From NCBI RefSeq assembly GCF_001306915.1, contig NZ_LJTC01000004.1:62001-126000 (forward strand): a stretch of DNA of 64,000 nucleotides, read 5' to 3'. The stretch comes from Pseudoalteromonas lipolytica. GTDB lineage: Bacteria > Pseudomonadota > Gammaproteobacteria > Enterobacterales > Alteromonadaceae. Both the position numbers and the translations under genes were made by a program. This document shows positions 26,386 through 34,653 of the stretch, piece after piece. The notes under the pieces were generated by a model. The model saw nothing but the letters and a program-made list of their open reading frames with translations, was not told the origin of the DNA and made no database searches. How positions within the stretch are numbered: position 1 is the first letter of the stretch; the number at the start of each line of letters is the position of its first letter.

Positions 26386-28896
26386 TTATGCTTCGAGGGC
26401 TTTACTAATTAAGCGATCGATATATTGCTTATGCGCTTTAGCTGCGGTGTCTGCACCCCATGGTACGCTCATATCAGCAATTTGATTTAACTGATAAAGC
26501 GCGGCAGCTTTGGCTAGGTTATCGTGCTTGCTCGCTTTGCCTAAACCAGCGATCGCGATTAGCTGATTCACATATTCAACTTGTAGATTGTGACTTAGGG
26601 TATTTGCTTTTTTGCTGTCTACAAAAATGCTTGCTGTTAAGTCATTCATAAATTGGTTAAGTGAATACTCGTTGCCATACATCGCACTGTCTGAAATACG
26701 CAGCATGACTGCTGGGTGCAACAACTGAGCAAGTACCAGCTTCTGCATACCTAAAATCATGCCGTGTGGTTTAGGGTCTTCGTTCTTACCGTAATGATTA
26801 AAACCACGACGCTGCTGTAGCAGGTAGTTATACAGTGGCTGCATGCTCGAAAGCACATTTGGCGAGAATACTTTGTCGGCTAACACTTGCATTGCATGTT
26901 GCTGGCGCTCAAGTGGCACAGGCGTAAATGGTGCACCATTTTTGTCATCGCCCACCACATTACGTTCTACATAAACACCACCAATTTGACGAGATACCAC
27001 GCCTGCTTGTGTTCTGTAGCTTCTAAATAAAATGTTCGCTGAGGTAACCAGCTGTTGGTATGACTCACCATTAACCGTGGCTTTGTCTTTAAGTTCAGTA
27101 AACAGCTTATTGATAAGCTCCATACGATCATCAGCATATGCGGCAGGGTTAGATGACATATCGCCAATCATTACACGCGGGTCAATATGGCGGCCTGGAG
27201 CACGCATATCATCAGCATCATTACCAAACGCTAAAGCATGCTCAGATGAGCGAGCGAGAATTTTCTCAAGGCGTTGTTGCTCAGCCGCTTTATCAGCCAA
27301 TGCTTGGCTGTAGCCGTATTCAATTGCCCAATCATCGTAAGGGCCAGGTTTGGTTTGGAAGATATCACCTTGCTGCATACCAATAGGGGCAATGTTTGCT
27401 GGTGCATAGTCCATAACAGAACCCGTTACGATACCTTGCGTTTTACTCTTATCGTGAACTTCTTTTTCATCCCATAAGATAGATGACTTCATATTGTGGT
27501 TAAGACCAAGGGTATGGCCTACTTCGTGTAAAACTAGCTGAGTTAAACCTTGGCGTAAAATCTCTTTGTCTTCAATGCTCGCACCTGTGCCTAAGCCTTT
27601 AGCAAGTAGCATGTTTTCTTGAATGCTGTGACCCAATGAGCAATGTAAATCGGTGCTGCTTTGGTTAGTTTCAAGCGCGGTTGCACCTTGGGTGTATAAA
27701 GTGTCGTACATCCAACGGTTTTTCATGAAAACATACTCTAACATGATGTCAGAGCCTAAGATCTCACCGGTTAATGGGTTCGCAAGGGCAGGACCATAAC
27801 CACCAAATGGAGGGCGTGGTGATGCAGTCCAACGTAACACGTTGTAGTTAATATCGCCTGCATCCCAATTGGCGTCATCAGGTTGTACTTTTACTTCGAT
27901 GGCATTTTTAAAGCCTGCTTTTTCAAATGAGCTATTCCATGCTAGTACTGCATCACGAATAGTGTCTCGCCACTCAACTGGCGTGGTATTTTCAATCCAC
28001 CAAGTAATTGGTTTAACTGGCTCAGACAGTGCCGCTGTTGGGTCTTTCTTTTGTAAGTCCCAGCGCTTGATGACATCTTCATATGGTGCCCAATCCGCTG
28101 ATGTCATATTGTCGAATTCGTTAGTAAAATAACCAATACGTGCGTCATCTTGGCGAGCTTGATAATCATTTTTCGGTAGCGCGACAAATGAATGCTGTAC
28201 TTTAATTGAAACATTACGAGGATCGCTTACGGCTTTTGAACCTCGTACTGTTGGGTTAGCATTAGAAAATACATAATCCACCACAACATCTAGGTTATTT
28301 GGGTAAGGGCGCTGTTTAACGATTCGCGATTTTTTGTCGTTTAACTTACCAAGTTTAAAGCGTTTGCTGGCATTTTTATCTTTTGGGTTTGCCCAAGGTG
28401 ACACTTTATGCAGTGCTTCACTTAAAAAGAGCTTATCAACTTTAAAAGCAATTTTACCGTCTTCTTCTTTTTCGATTTTAATACTCGCAAGGACAGCTTC
28501 GCTGATGTTGGCATCGGCAGAGCGTGCTAGGGCTGAGTTTTCATCAAATTTATAGCGCGGTGTTTTGCTAATAATATCAATGCGGTCAAAGTATTTACGA
28601 AACTCAATTAGCTTTGTCTCGCGATATGCCCCTCTGAAGTGACCTGCGTCAGTAACACCATCAACGGTGTGAGCAAAGTACACAAATGGTGTATCAAGTT
28701 GAGATTGGTCGATCACCATTAAGTTATCGCCGGTTTTCGCATCTTGGTAAATGCTGAAAACACCGGCAAACTCGCTTTTATCTTTGATCATTTCAGCCAG
28801 TGTTTTTGGCTTCTTTTCTTCTTTTTTCGCTTCGGCGGCGTGGCCATTCATGGCAAACGCTAAGCTTAGTGCCAGCGCAATGGTTGTTATTTTCAT
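26386..28896 (-). CDS. Zinc metalloprotease, metzincin with DUF5117/DUF5118/DUF4953 organisation
   Basis: 836 aa with signal peptide (cleaves near NGHAAEA). A lysine-rich DUF5118-like lead segment is followed by a DUF5117-like beta domain (about 80-270). The catalytic domain has HEVGHTLGLNH at residues 457-467 and a Met-turn SVMDYAP about 40 residues later, both diagnostic of metzincins. A long helical C-terminus follows. Members occur widely in marine Gammaproteobacteria and Bacteroidetes and are presumed periplasmic or secreted proteases. It is monocistronic, and its ATG follows AAGGAACGAGTTAACA. Confidence 0.87.
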   Translation of the reverse strand: MKITTIALALSLAFAMNGHAAEAKKEEKKPKTLAEMIKDKSEFAGVFSIYQDAKTGDNLMVIDQSQLDTPFVYFAHTVDGVTDAGHFRGAYRETKLIEFRKYFDRIDIISKTPRYKFDENSALARSADANISEAVLASIKIEKEEDGKIAFKVDKLFLSEALHKVSPWANPKDKNASKRFKLGKLNDKKSRIVKQRPYPNNLDVVVDYVFSNANPTVRGSKAVSDPRNVSIKVQHSFVALPKNDYQARQDDARIGYFTNEFDNMTSADWAPYEDVIKRWDLQKKDPTAALSEPVKPITWWIENTTPVEWRDTIRDAVLAWNSSFEKAGFKNAIEVKVQPDDANWDAGDINYNVLRWTASPRPPFGGYGPALANPLTGEILGSDIMLEYVFMKNRWMYDTLYTQGATALETNQSSTDLHCSLGHSIQENMLLAKGLGTGASIEDKEILRQGLTQLVLHEVGHTLGLNHNMKSSILWDEKEVHDKSKTQGIVTGSVMDYAPANIAPIGMQQGDIFQTKPGPYDDWAIEYGYSQALADKAAEQQRLEKILARSSEHALAFGNDADDMRAPGRHIDPRVMIGDMSSNPAAYADDRMELINKLFTELKDKATVNGESYQQLVTSANILFRSYRTQAGVVSRQIGGVYVERNVVGDDKNGAPFTPVPLERQQHAMQVLADKVFSPNVLSSMQPLYNYLLQQRRGFNHYGKNEDPKPHGMILGMQKLVLAQLLHPAVMLRISDSAMYGNEYSLNQFMNDLTASIFVDSKKANTLSHNLQVEYVNQLIAIAGLGKASKHDNLAKAAALYQLNQIADMSVPWGADTAAKAHKQYIDRLISKALEA

Positions 28897-29161
28897 TGTT
28901 AACTCGTTCCTTTAATTATTTCTCAATCAAGTTTAATGAATTAACCCTTTGATAAAAGGCTGTTTGTTAACAAGTGTGAAAGTAGTGTTGTAAGCCTCTG
29001 ATATTAAGTGGTTTTTGTTTGTAACAAATTGTTCTTAGATAAGTTTTGGTTTTTGTGTTGCCAATTTATCTGTTTTTGTAACAGTTCCTTACAAATGTCA
29101 CATTAATGTTTCTGTCAGCTTTGGTATGATAGGGCCAGTGAAAATATTATAGGTGTAAGTT

Positions 29162-30334
29162 ATGCGCACAAGTTTATTAAAATGGATCTTACCGTTTGTT
29201 GCATTAATCGTTGGTGTTGCTGGTTTTAAGGCAATCAACGCGATTGCTCAAGAGCCTAAAGACAAGGATGTAGTTGATGTGCGTCCTTTAGTACAGGTTG
29301 AGCCAGTAGCAAGTGATGATCATCAAGTGATTATTAATAGTTACGGCGAAGTGAAACCGCTTGAAAGTACCTTACTTGCCTCGCAAGTGGCAGGTGAAGT
29401 TACAAGCTGGCATCCAAATTTTGTTGCTGGTGGCATCGTAGCGCGTGGTGAAGTGTTATTTACCATCGAAAAAGATAACTACGAAGCAGCTGTACTACAA
29501 GCTGAAGCGTCACTTGCCAGTGCTCAAGCGGCACTGATCGAAGAGCAAGCACAGGCTAAAGTGGCAGAGGATGAAGCAAGACGTTACCCAGAGCGTGAGC
29601 GCACCGACTTATTCCTACGTAAACCTCAAGTTTTAAGTGCACAAGCAGCTGTTAAATCAGCGCAAGCGGCATTAAAACGTGCCGAGCGTGACCTTGCTCG
29701 CTGTGAGGTGAAAGCACCTTACGATGCACTGGTGATCAGCCGTGAAATTGGTGTTGGTCAATACATTAATGTAGGCAGCCAAGTTGCTGAAATTAATAAT
29801 ATTGAAAGTGCAGAAATCATTGTACCAATTGCTGGTTTCGATAGTGTATTTTTACCAAAACGCTTAAAAGGCGTTAAAGCGACCATTATCAATAAAGGCT
29901 TAAACAGCTTTACTCGTGAAGCCGAAATTGACCGTGACCTAGGCGTTGTTGATAACGCGACGCGTATGAGCAACTTAGTTGTTCGTGTTGATGACCCATA
30001 CGGCTTAAAGCACGACGTACAACCTATTAAATTTGGTGCTTACGTTCAAGTGAACTTTGCCGGTGCAACATTACAAAACATCTACCGTTTACCGCAGTCT
30101 TTAGTGAATAACCAAACGGTGTGGATTGTGAACGGCGAGAATAAACTTGAACCACGTAAAGTAACCGTAGTGCGTGAAGAAGGTGAGTACTTCTATATCA
30201 GTGATGGCCTTGAAGTGAATGACCAGTTGGTTCTGACGCTACCTGAGTATCCGCAAGAGGGTATGGAAGTGAAGATTGCTGGAATGAAAGAAATGACAAG
30301 CGATGCAGAAACTGCAGCGGTTGAAAAGCTTTAA
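29162..30334 (+). CDS. RND efflux periplasmic adaptor (MFP) subunit
   Basis: 390 aa with an N-terminal membrane anchor or signal (about 8-30). Lipoyl-like halves appear as EVTSWHPNFVAGGIVARGEVLFTIE and CEVKAPYDALVISREIGVGQYINVG, flanking a short helical hairpin rich in Ala/Gln (about 115-180). Beta-barrel and membrane-proximal domains follow. It links the inner membrane pump to an outer membrane channel. The pump gene begins 9 bases downstream, so this is a two-gene operon. The outer membrane factor is not encoded here and may be shared (TolC-like). Confidence 0.88.
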   Translation: MRTSLLKWILPFVALIVGVAGFKAINAIAQEPKDKDVVDVRPLVQVEPVASDDHQVIINSYGEVKPLESTLLASQVAGEVTSWHPNFVAGGIVARGEVLFTIEKDNYEAAVLQAEASLASAQAALIEEQAQAKVAEDEARRYPERERTDLFLRKPQVLSAQAAVKSAQAALKRAERDLARCEVKAPYDALVISREIGVGQYINVGSQVAEINNIESAEIIVPIAGFDSVFLPKRLKGVKATIINKGLNSFTREAEIDRDLGVVDNATRMSNLVVRVDDPYGLKHDVQPIKFGAYVQVNFAGATLQNIYRLPQSLVNNQTVWIVNGENKLEPRKVTVVREEGEYFYISDGLEVNDQLVLTLPEYPQEGMEVKIAGMKEMTSDAETAAVEKL

Positions 30335-30343
30335 GGTAGCACT

Positions 30344-33300
30344 ATGACTGATACAAACACAGAAAAACAGTCTGGCCTTATTGCCTATTTTGCCAATAAC
30401 TCGGTCGCTGCTAACTTAATGATGGTGTTTATCATCATCATGGGGATCATTAGTTATTTCACTATTCAGCGTCAGATGTTCCCGAATATTGAAATTAACT
30501 ATATCGAGGTACAGGCCAATTATCCGGGTGCCTCACCACAGGAAATTGAAGAAAGTATTCTAATCAAAATTGAAGAGTCACTAAAAGATGTCACCGAAAT
30601 TAAACGTGGTGTATATCGTTCGTTCCGAAATAGTGGCACTGCAAGTTTAGAGATCAACACAGATGCAGAGCTCACTGATGTACTCGATAAAGTGAAGCTA
30701 CGAGTAGACAGTATTGCGACTTTCCCTGCCGGCATGGAGCCGGTGACGATTAGTCAGGTTGAGTTTCGCCAAGACGTGATTGGTATGACCCTAGTAGGTG
30801 ATATTCCACTTACTGAGTTAAAGCCTGTTGCAAATAAAATTGAAGATGAGTTACTGCAATTATCTAATGTGTCGCTGGTACAAAACGATGTACCACTTGA
30901 TGAGATTGCGATTGAAATTGACCCAGATTCACTTCGTCAATACAACCTTACTTTAAGTGAGGTGGCCAGTGCTGTACGTCGTTACTCTGCAAATATTTCA
31001 GCAGGTCAATTACGTACTGACGCAGGTATTATCTCGGTACGTGTTGAAAATCAATATTACAGCGGTGATGAGTTCCGCCAGATCCCAGTAAAAATTGGTG
31101 CTAATGGCGCGAAAGTGCTTTTAAACGACATTGCTGTGATCAAAGACCAATTCACTGAAGGTGAACGCTACTTTAAATTTAATGGTGAAAATGCCGTTTA
31201 TTTATCAGTAAAAGCAACCAAAGAGCAAAATATGATCCCGGTTGCTGATTCAGTTAAAGCCTTTATTGAACAAAAGAATAAAGAGCTACCAGCCGGTCTT
31301 CGTCTTGTGCCACTGATGGACATGACTTATTACCTCAATGCCCGTTTAGACATGATGAAAACCAACCTCTTCCAAGGGGCTATCTTGGTGGCCATTATGC
31401 TGTCTATCTTCTTACGCTTTAAGCTAGCACTTTGGGTAATGATTGGTTTACCTGTGTGTTTCTTAGGTGCAATGATGATGATGCCATTATTTGGTATCAG
31501 TATTAATATCGTGTCGTTATTTGCCTTTATTATGGTACTCGGGATCGTGGTCGACGATGCCATAGTCATAGGGGAGAGCGCCTACACCGAAATCGAGAAA
31601 AAAGGCGGTGGTGTTGTAAACGTGGTAAATGGCGCAAAACGCGTTGCTACTCCAGCAACATTTGGTGTTCTAACAACAATTGCTGTATTTGCACCGTTTA
31701 CACTATCAAGTGGCCCAGAGAGCGCATTCTTCTTTGGTATCGCAGTGGTGGTAATTCTGTGTTTGATATTTAGTTTGATTGAATCGAAACTTATTTTACC
31801 CGCACACATTGCCCATACTAAGTTTCCGCCAATTAATCCTAATAGCTGGCGAGCGCGTTTTAACAAACGTTTCTTTGAGTTTGTAAATGGCCCATATAAG
31901 CGTTTTATTGAGCTATGTGTTGAATGGCGTTGGTTTGTGCTATTTGCGTTTATCGGTTTATTAATTTTGACGTTTGGCTTAATTTCTTCAAACCAAGTGC
32001 GTGTGGTGCCAACACCAAAAGTACCTCAGGACTTTCCGCAAATTCGTTTAGAAATGAATGAAAATGCCTCGGATATGCAAACAATTAATGCTATTCGTGA
32101 AATCGAAGCCATGGTTAACAAGGTAGATCAAGAGACAGAACGAGAGTTTGGCCAAAAGCTAATTCGCGATATCTTAGTGTTTAACCAAGGTCGTACTGAA
32201 GCACAATTACTTGCTCCGCTGGTAGATGAAGAGCTTCGCCCGTATAACGCATTCGAATTATCGCGTCGTTGGCGTGAACAAATGCCAAGCATCCCAGGTG
32301 TGAAATCACTGCAAATTTACGATGATGTAAATGGCGGTGGTATGGATGGTGAGTTTGGTTACTTACTTTACGGCCCAGATATCGATACCTTAAATGATGC
32401 AGGTCGTCGTTTCATCCAACTATTACAACAGCAAAAAGGCTTGTTTGATATTAGTTCGACCATCGATCCGGCGAGCAAAGAAGTACAATTAAGCTTAAAA
32501 CCTGTGGCATATGATTTAGGTTTAGACCTTGCCAATATTGCTAATCAAGTAGGCGCAAGCTTCTACGGTGGTGAAGCACAGCGTGTTATTCGTCGCGGTG
32601 AAGAAGTACGTGTTATGGTTCGTTACCCGAAACTAACACGTGAAGCGTTTGCATCATTAAAGCATGCTGTGATCACAACGCCTGCGGGCCAAGAGGTGAT
32701 GCTGGGCGATGTTGTTGAACTGAACGAAAAACCAGGTATTAGCTATATTCGCCGTGAAGGTGGCTATCGTACTGTGTATATCTACGGCAGTATCGATGAA
32801 GAAGCGATTGAACCGGGTGAAGTGGTTAAGCAAGTTGATGAGAACTTATTACCGCAGTTAAAAGAGGAATACCCATCAGTTAAAACTGAGCTAGGTGGTT
32901 CTATTGAAGAACAACAAGCGCAAGCTAACGAGCAAATCATGTTCTTTATTGGCGGTATGATTTTAGTGTATATCTTGCTTGCTGTACCGCTTAAGAGCTA
33001 TTCGCAGCCTCTAATTGTTATGTCGGTTATTCCATTTAGCTTAACCGGTGCTATTTGGGGTCACTTCTGGTTTGGTTTAGATATTAGCTTGATGTCGGGC
33101 TTTGGCTTGATTGCTGCGGCCGGTGTTGTAATTAATGACTCGTTAGTTATGACCGACTTTGTAAACCAAGCACGCCGCGAAGGTATTTCAACTCGCCAAG
33201 CGGTTATTGAAGCAGGTTGTGCGCGCTTTAGAGCAATCACCCTGACATCAATTACAACCTTTGCCGGTGTACTACCGATTATGTTCGAAACCAGCTTGCA

Positions 33301-33481
33301 AGCTAAGTTTGTAATTCCAATGGCGGTTGCACTTGGTTTTGCGGTTATGTTTGCAACTCTAATCACTTTAGTACTAGTACCTTGTTTGTACATTATCATG
33401 AGTGATGTAGGTAATGGCTTTTTGAATATATTCCGTTCTGGTCACCGAGTAACGACCAGAAGAAAGCTGGTGAAAGACTAA
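30344..33481 (+). CDS. RND efflux permease (AcrB/HAE1-like)
   Basis: 1045 aa, twelve membrane helices in two halves with large periplasmic loops after helices 1 and 7. Helix 4 carries the proton-relay Asp pair in VLGIVVDDAIVIGES. The porter region begins QRQMFPNIEINYIEVQANYPGASPQEIEE. The sequence belongs to the less studied HAE-type branch common in marine Gammaproteobacteria, so the drug or metabolite spectrum cannot be read. It is in an operon with the adaptor and ends in a strong terminator. Confidence 0.9.
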   Translation: MTDTNTEKQSGLIAYFANNSVAANLMMVFIIIMGIISYFTIQRQMFPNIEINYIEVQANYPGASPQEIEESILIKIEESLKDVTEIKRGVYRSFRNSGTASLEINTDAELTDVLDKVKLRVDSIATFPAGMEPVTISQVEFRQDVIGMTLVGDIPLTELKPVANKIEDELLQLSNVSLVQNDVPLDEIAIEIDPDSLRQYNLTLSEVASAVRRYSANISAGQLRTDAGIISVRVENQYYSGDEFRQIPVKIGANGAKVLLNDIAVIKDQFTEGERYFKFNGENAVYLSVKATKEQNMIPVADSVKAFIEQKNKELPAGLRLVPLMDMTYYLNARLDMMKTNLFQGAILVAIMLSIFLRFKLALWVMIGLPVCFLGAMMMMPLFGISINIVSLFAFIMVLGIVVDDAIVIGESAYTEIEKKGGGVVNVVNGAKRVATPATFGVLTTIAVFAPFTLSSGPESAFFFGIAVVVILCLIFSLIESKLILPAHIAHTKFPPINPNSWRARFNKRFFEFVNGPYKRFIELCVEWRWFVLFAFIGLLILTFGLISSNQVRVVPTPKVPQDFPQIRLEMNENASDMQTINAIREIEAMVNKVDQETEREFGQKLIRDILVFNQGRTEAQLLAPLVDEELRPYNAFELSRRWREQMPSIPGVKSLQIYDDVNGGGMDGEFGYLLYGPDIDTLNDAGRRFIQLLQQQKGLFDISSTIDPASKEVQLSLKPVAYDLGLDLANIANQVGASFYGGEAQRVIRRGEEVRVMVRYPKLTREAFASLKHAVITTPAGQEVMLGDVVELNEKPGISYIRREGGYRTVYIYGSIDEEAIEPGEVVKQVDENLLPQLKEEYPSVKTELGGSIEEQQAQANEQIMFFIGGMILVYILLAVPLKSYSQPLIVMSVIPFSLTGAIWGHFWFGLDISLMSGFGLIAAAGVVINDSLVMTDFVNQARREGISTRQAVIEAGCARFRAITLTSITTFAGVLPIMFETSLQAKFVIPMAVALGFAVMFATLITLVLVPCLYIIMSDVGNGFLNIFRSGHRVTTRRKLVKD

Positions 33482-33496
33482 AGCTCTTTCTGTTTT

Positions 33497-33523
33497 AAAG
33501 CCAACCGAGCGGTTGGCTTTTTT
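33497..33523 (+). terminator. Intrinsic terminator of the RND operon
   Basis: AAAGCCAACC-GAGC-GGTTGGCTTT followed by T7, 16 bases after the permease stop codon. Confidence 0.92.
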
Positions 33524-33611
33524 GTTTCTGCATCTTTTGCTAGTAACTATTTGCTATATAAGACCTTTGGTTACATTCTTTTGTTTGATTTGTGATTCGG
33601 TCGCGATTATA

Positions 33612-33720
33612 CTCAGTCTTGTTTTTGGCAAACTAACTGAAAAGTTAGGACGCAAAGTTTCCGGTCTAAGGTTTTAAACTATGATAGCGGGACCGCTGAT
33701 AAGCACATAATCTAGTGCTT
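33612..33720 (+). promoter_or_regulatory. Cyclic-di-GMP-I (GEMM) riboswitch with hairpin platform
   Basis: The aptamer shows the GEMM-I elements in order: GGCAAAC (33627-33633), a perfect CTAACT-GAAA-AGTTAG hairpin with GNRA tetraloop (33633-33648), GGACGCAAAG (33648-33657), CCGG-n-CTAA (33661-33669), and ATAGCGGG (33684-33691). These elements line up with the Vibrio Vc2 aptamer sequence as I recall it. Just downstream, AAGCAC/GTGCTT (33701-33720) forms a hairpin followed by GGATCTTTT, a likely expression platform. The controlled gene starts at 33803 and resembles domains of GbpA, which a c-di-GMP riboswitch also precedes in Vibrio cholerae. Confidence 0.88.
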
Positions 33721-33802
33721 TGGATCTTTTGCCTCAAACTAAAAAGTATTTATTTTGTACGGTTGTTAGATAATGCCTATTAGTTGTTCTTAGGGTGATA
33801 CT

Positions 33803-34378
33803 TTGTTTATGCATACGTCAATGGCCTCCGGGAAGTGGTTGCCGATTGGTTGCTTGAATCATCATACCCAACTATTTGTTGGTGATAGGGTGATTGTGAC
33901 CTTTTATGACATGCAAGGAGAGCTAGTCGATTTATCATTCGAATATCCAATAGTCAGTACGGATCAAGGTGAGCCTCATAATTGGCCGCGCTCCGTTGCT
34001 GAGCATATTAATGTGCATATTCCGCTAGTAAAAGCTGGAAAAATGACTGATCAAGGTTTAGTGGTAGCCTATCGCTCAAACCAAATTTATGCCCTAGAAG
34101 GCTCGGGTATTACGCATGTAAAAGTGGCGTTTAATTGTATCGCCAAGTGTGAAGAGCGAGTAAAAGATAGTCTGCAAGATTATGACTATGTTTATCCTCA
34201 AGCATGCAACGATTACAGTGCAGGAATTAAGGTTTTACAACCTAAAACAGGCCATATTTATATGTGTAAACCATGGCCATTTAGCGAGTTTTGTCGTGTT
34301 AAAGATTCACACAACCCGCTATTTGAACCAGGTGTAGGAAAAAGCTGGGCTATGGCTTGGCAGCAAGTTTCACATTAA
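33803..34378 (+). CDS. GbpA-like domain 2 + CBM73 chitin-binding protein lacking LPMO domain and signal peptide
   Basis: 191 aa. Residues 10-115 resemble the second domain of GbpA-type LPMO proteins (LFVGDRVIVTFYDMQGEL, EPHNWPRSVAEHIN, VKAGKMTDQGLVV). Residues about 134-190 match CBM73: YSAGIKVLQPKTGHIYMCK, WPFSEFC, FEPGVGKSWAMAWQQV. The usual exported AA10 LPMO module and its signal peptide are absent, and an in-frame stop (33791) blocks a longer N-terminus. TTG 33803 is 7 bases after AGGG; ATG 33809 or 33821 are alternatives. It lies under a c-di-GMP riboswitch. It may be a remnant left by deletion of the 5' part of a gbpA-like gene, or a stand-alone binding protein exported in another way. 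Confidence 0.72.
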   Translation: MFMHTSMASGKWLPIGCLNHHTQLFVGDRVIVTFYDMQGELVDLSFEYPIVSTDQGEPHNWPRSVAEHINVHIPLVKAGKMTDQGLVVAYRSNQIYALEGSGITHVKVAFNCIAKCEERVKDSLQDYDYVYPQACNDYSAGIKVLQPKTGHIYMCKPWPFSEFCRVKDSHNPLFEPGVGKSWAMAWQQVSH

Positions 34379-34412
34379 GAGTTTCCCCCTAAATGCTATT
34401 TTAGCATTGCTT

Positions 34413-34440
34413 AGCCCACTCAATTTGAGTGGGCTTTTTT
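34413..34440 (+). terminator. Intrinsic terminator
   Basis: AGCCCACTCA-ATT-TGAGTGGGCT with T6 tail, 35 bases after the chitin-binding gene stop. A smaller hairpin (AATGCTA/TAGCATT) stands at 34392-34408. Confidence 0.9.
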
Positions 34441-34604
34441 AATACCAACCCGCAATAATACTTAATCATTTTGAGGGATTAAACCTGTCGATAACTGCGT
34501 TAAAAATTTCTCATTTAGAACAACTAAATAACGAAATTTTTGCCTTGTTATCAACGAGGTTTTATTGCCTCAAAATAGACTACTTAATTAAGCTGATTGG
34601 TATA
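34441..34604. repeat. MITE-like intergenic palindromic element
   Basis: About 164 bases that fold as one long imperfect palindrome. The outer ends are AATACCAA (34441) and TTGGTATA (34597-34604). Inward the two arms share ATTTTGAGG, AAACCT and GATAAC blocks. The centre has AAAAATTTC/GAAATTTTT (34502-34510 and 34533-34541) and ATTTAG/CTAAAT. No coding potential and no clear target duplication. I recall similar TACCAA-ended intergenic repeats in Pseudoalteromonas and Shewanella genomes; no other copy is in this window. Confidence 0.65.
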
Positions 34605-34653
34605 ATTCTGTGATAAACTGCCAGCAATTCGTTTTTTATTTTGGTTTTTTCTT

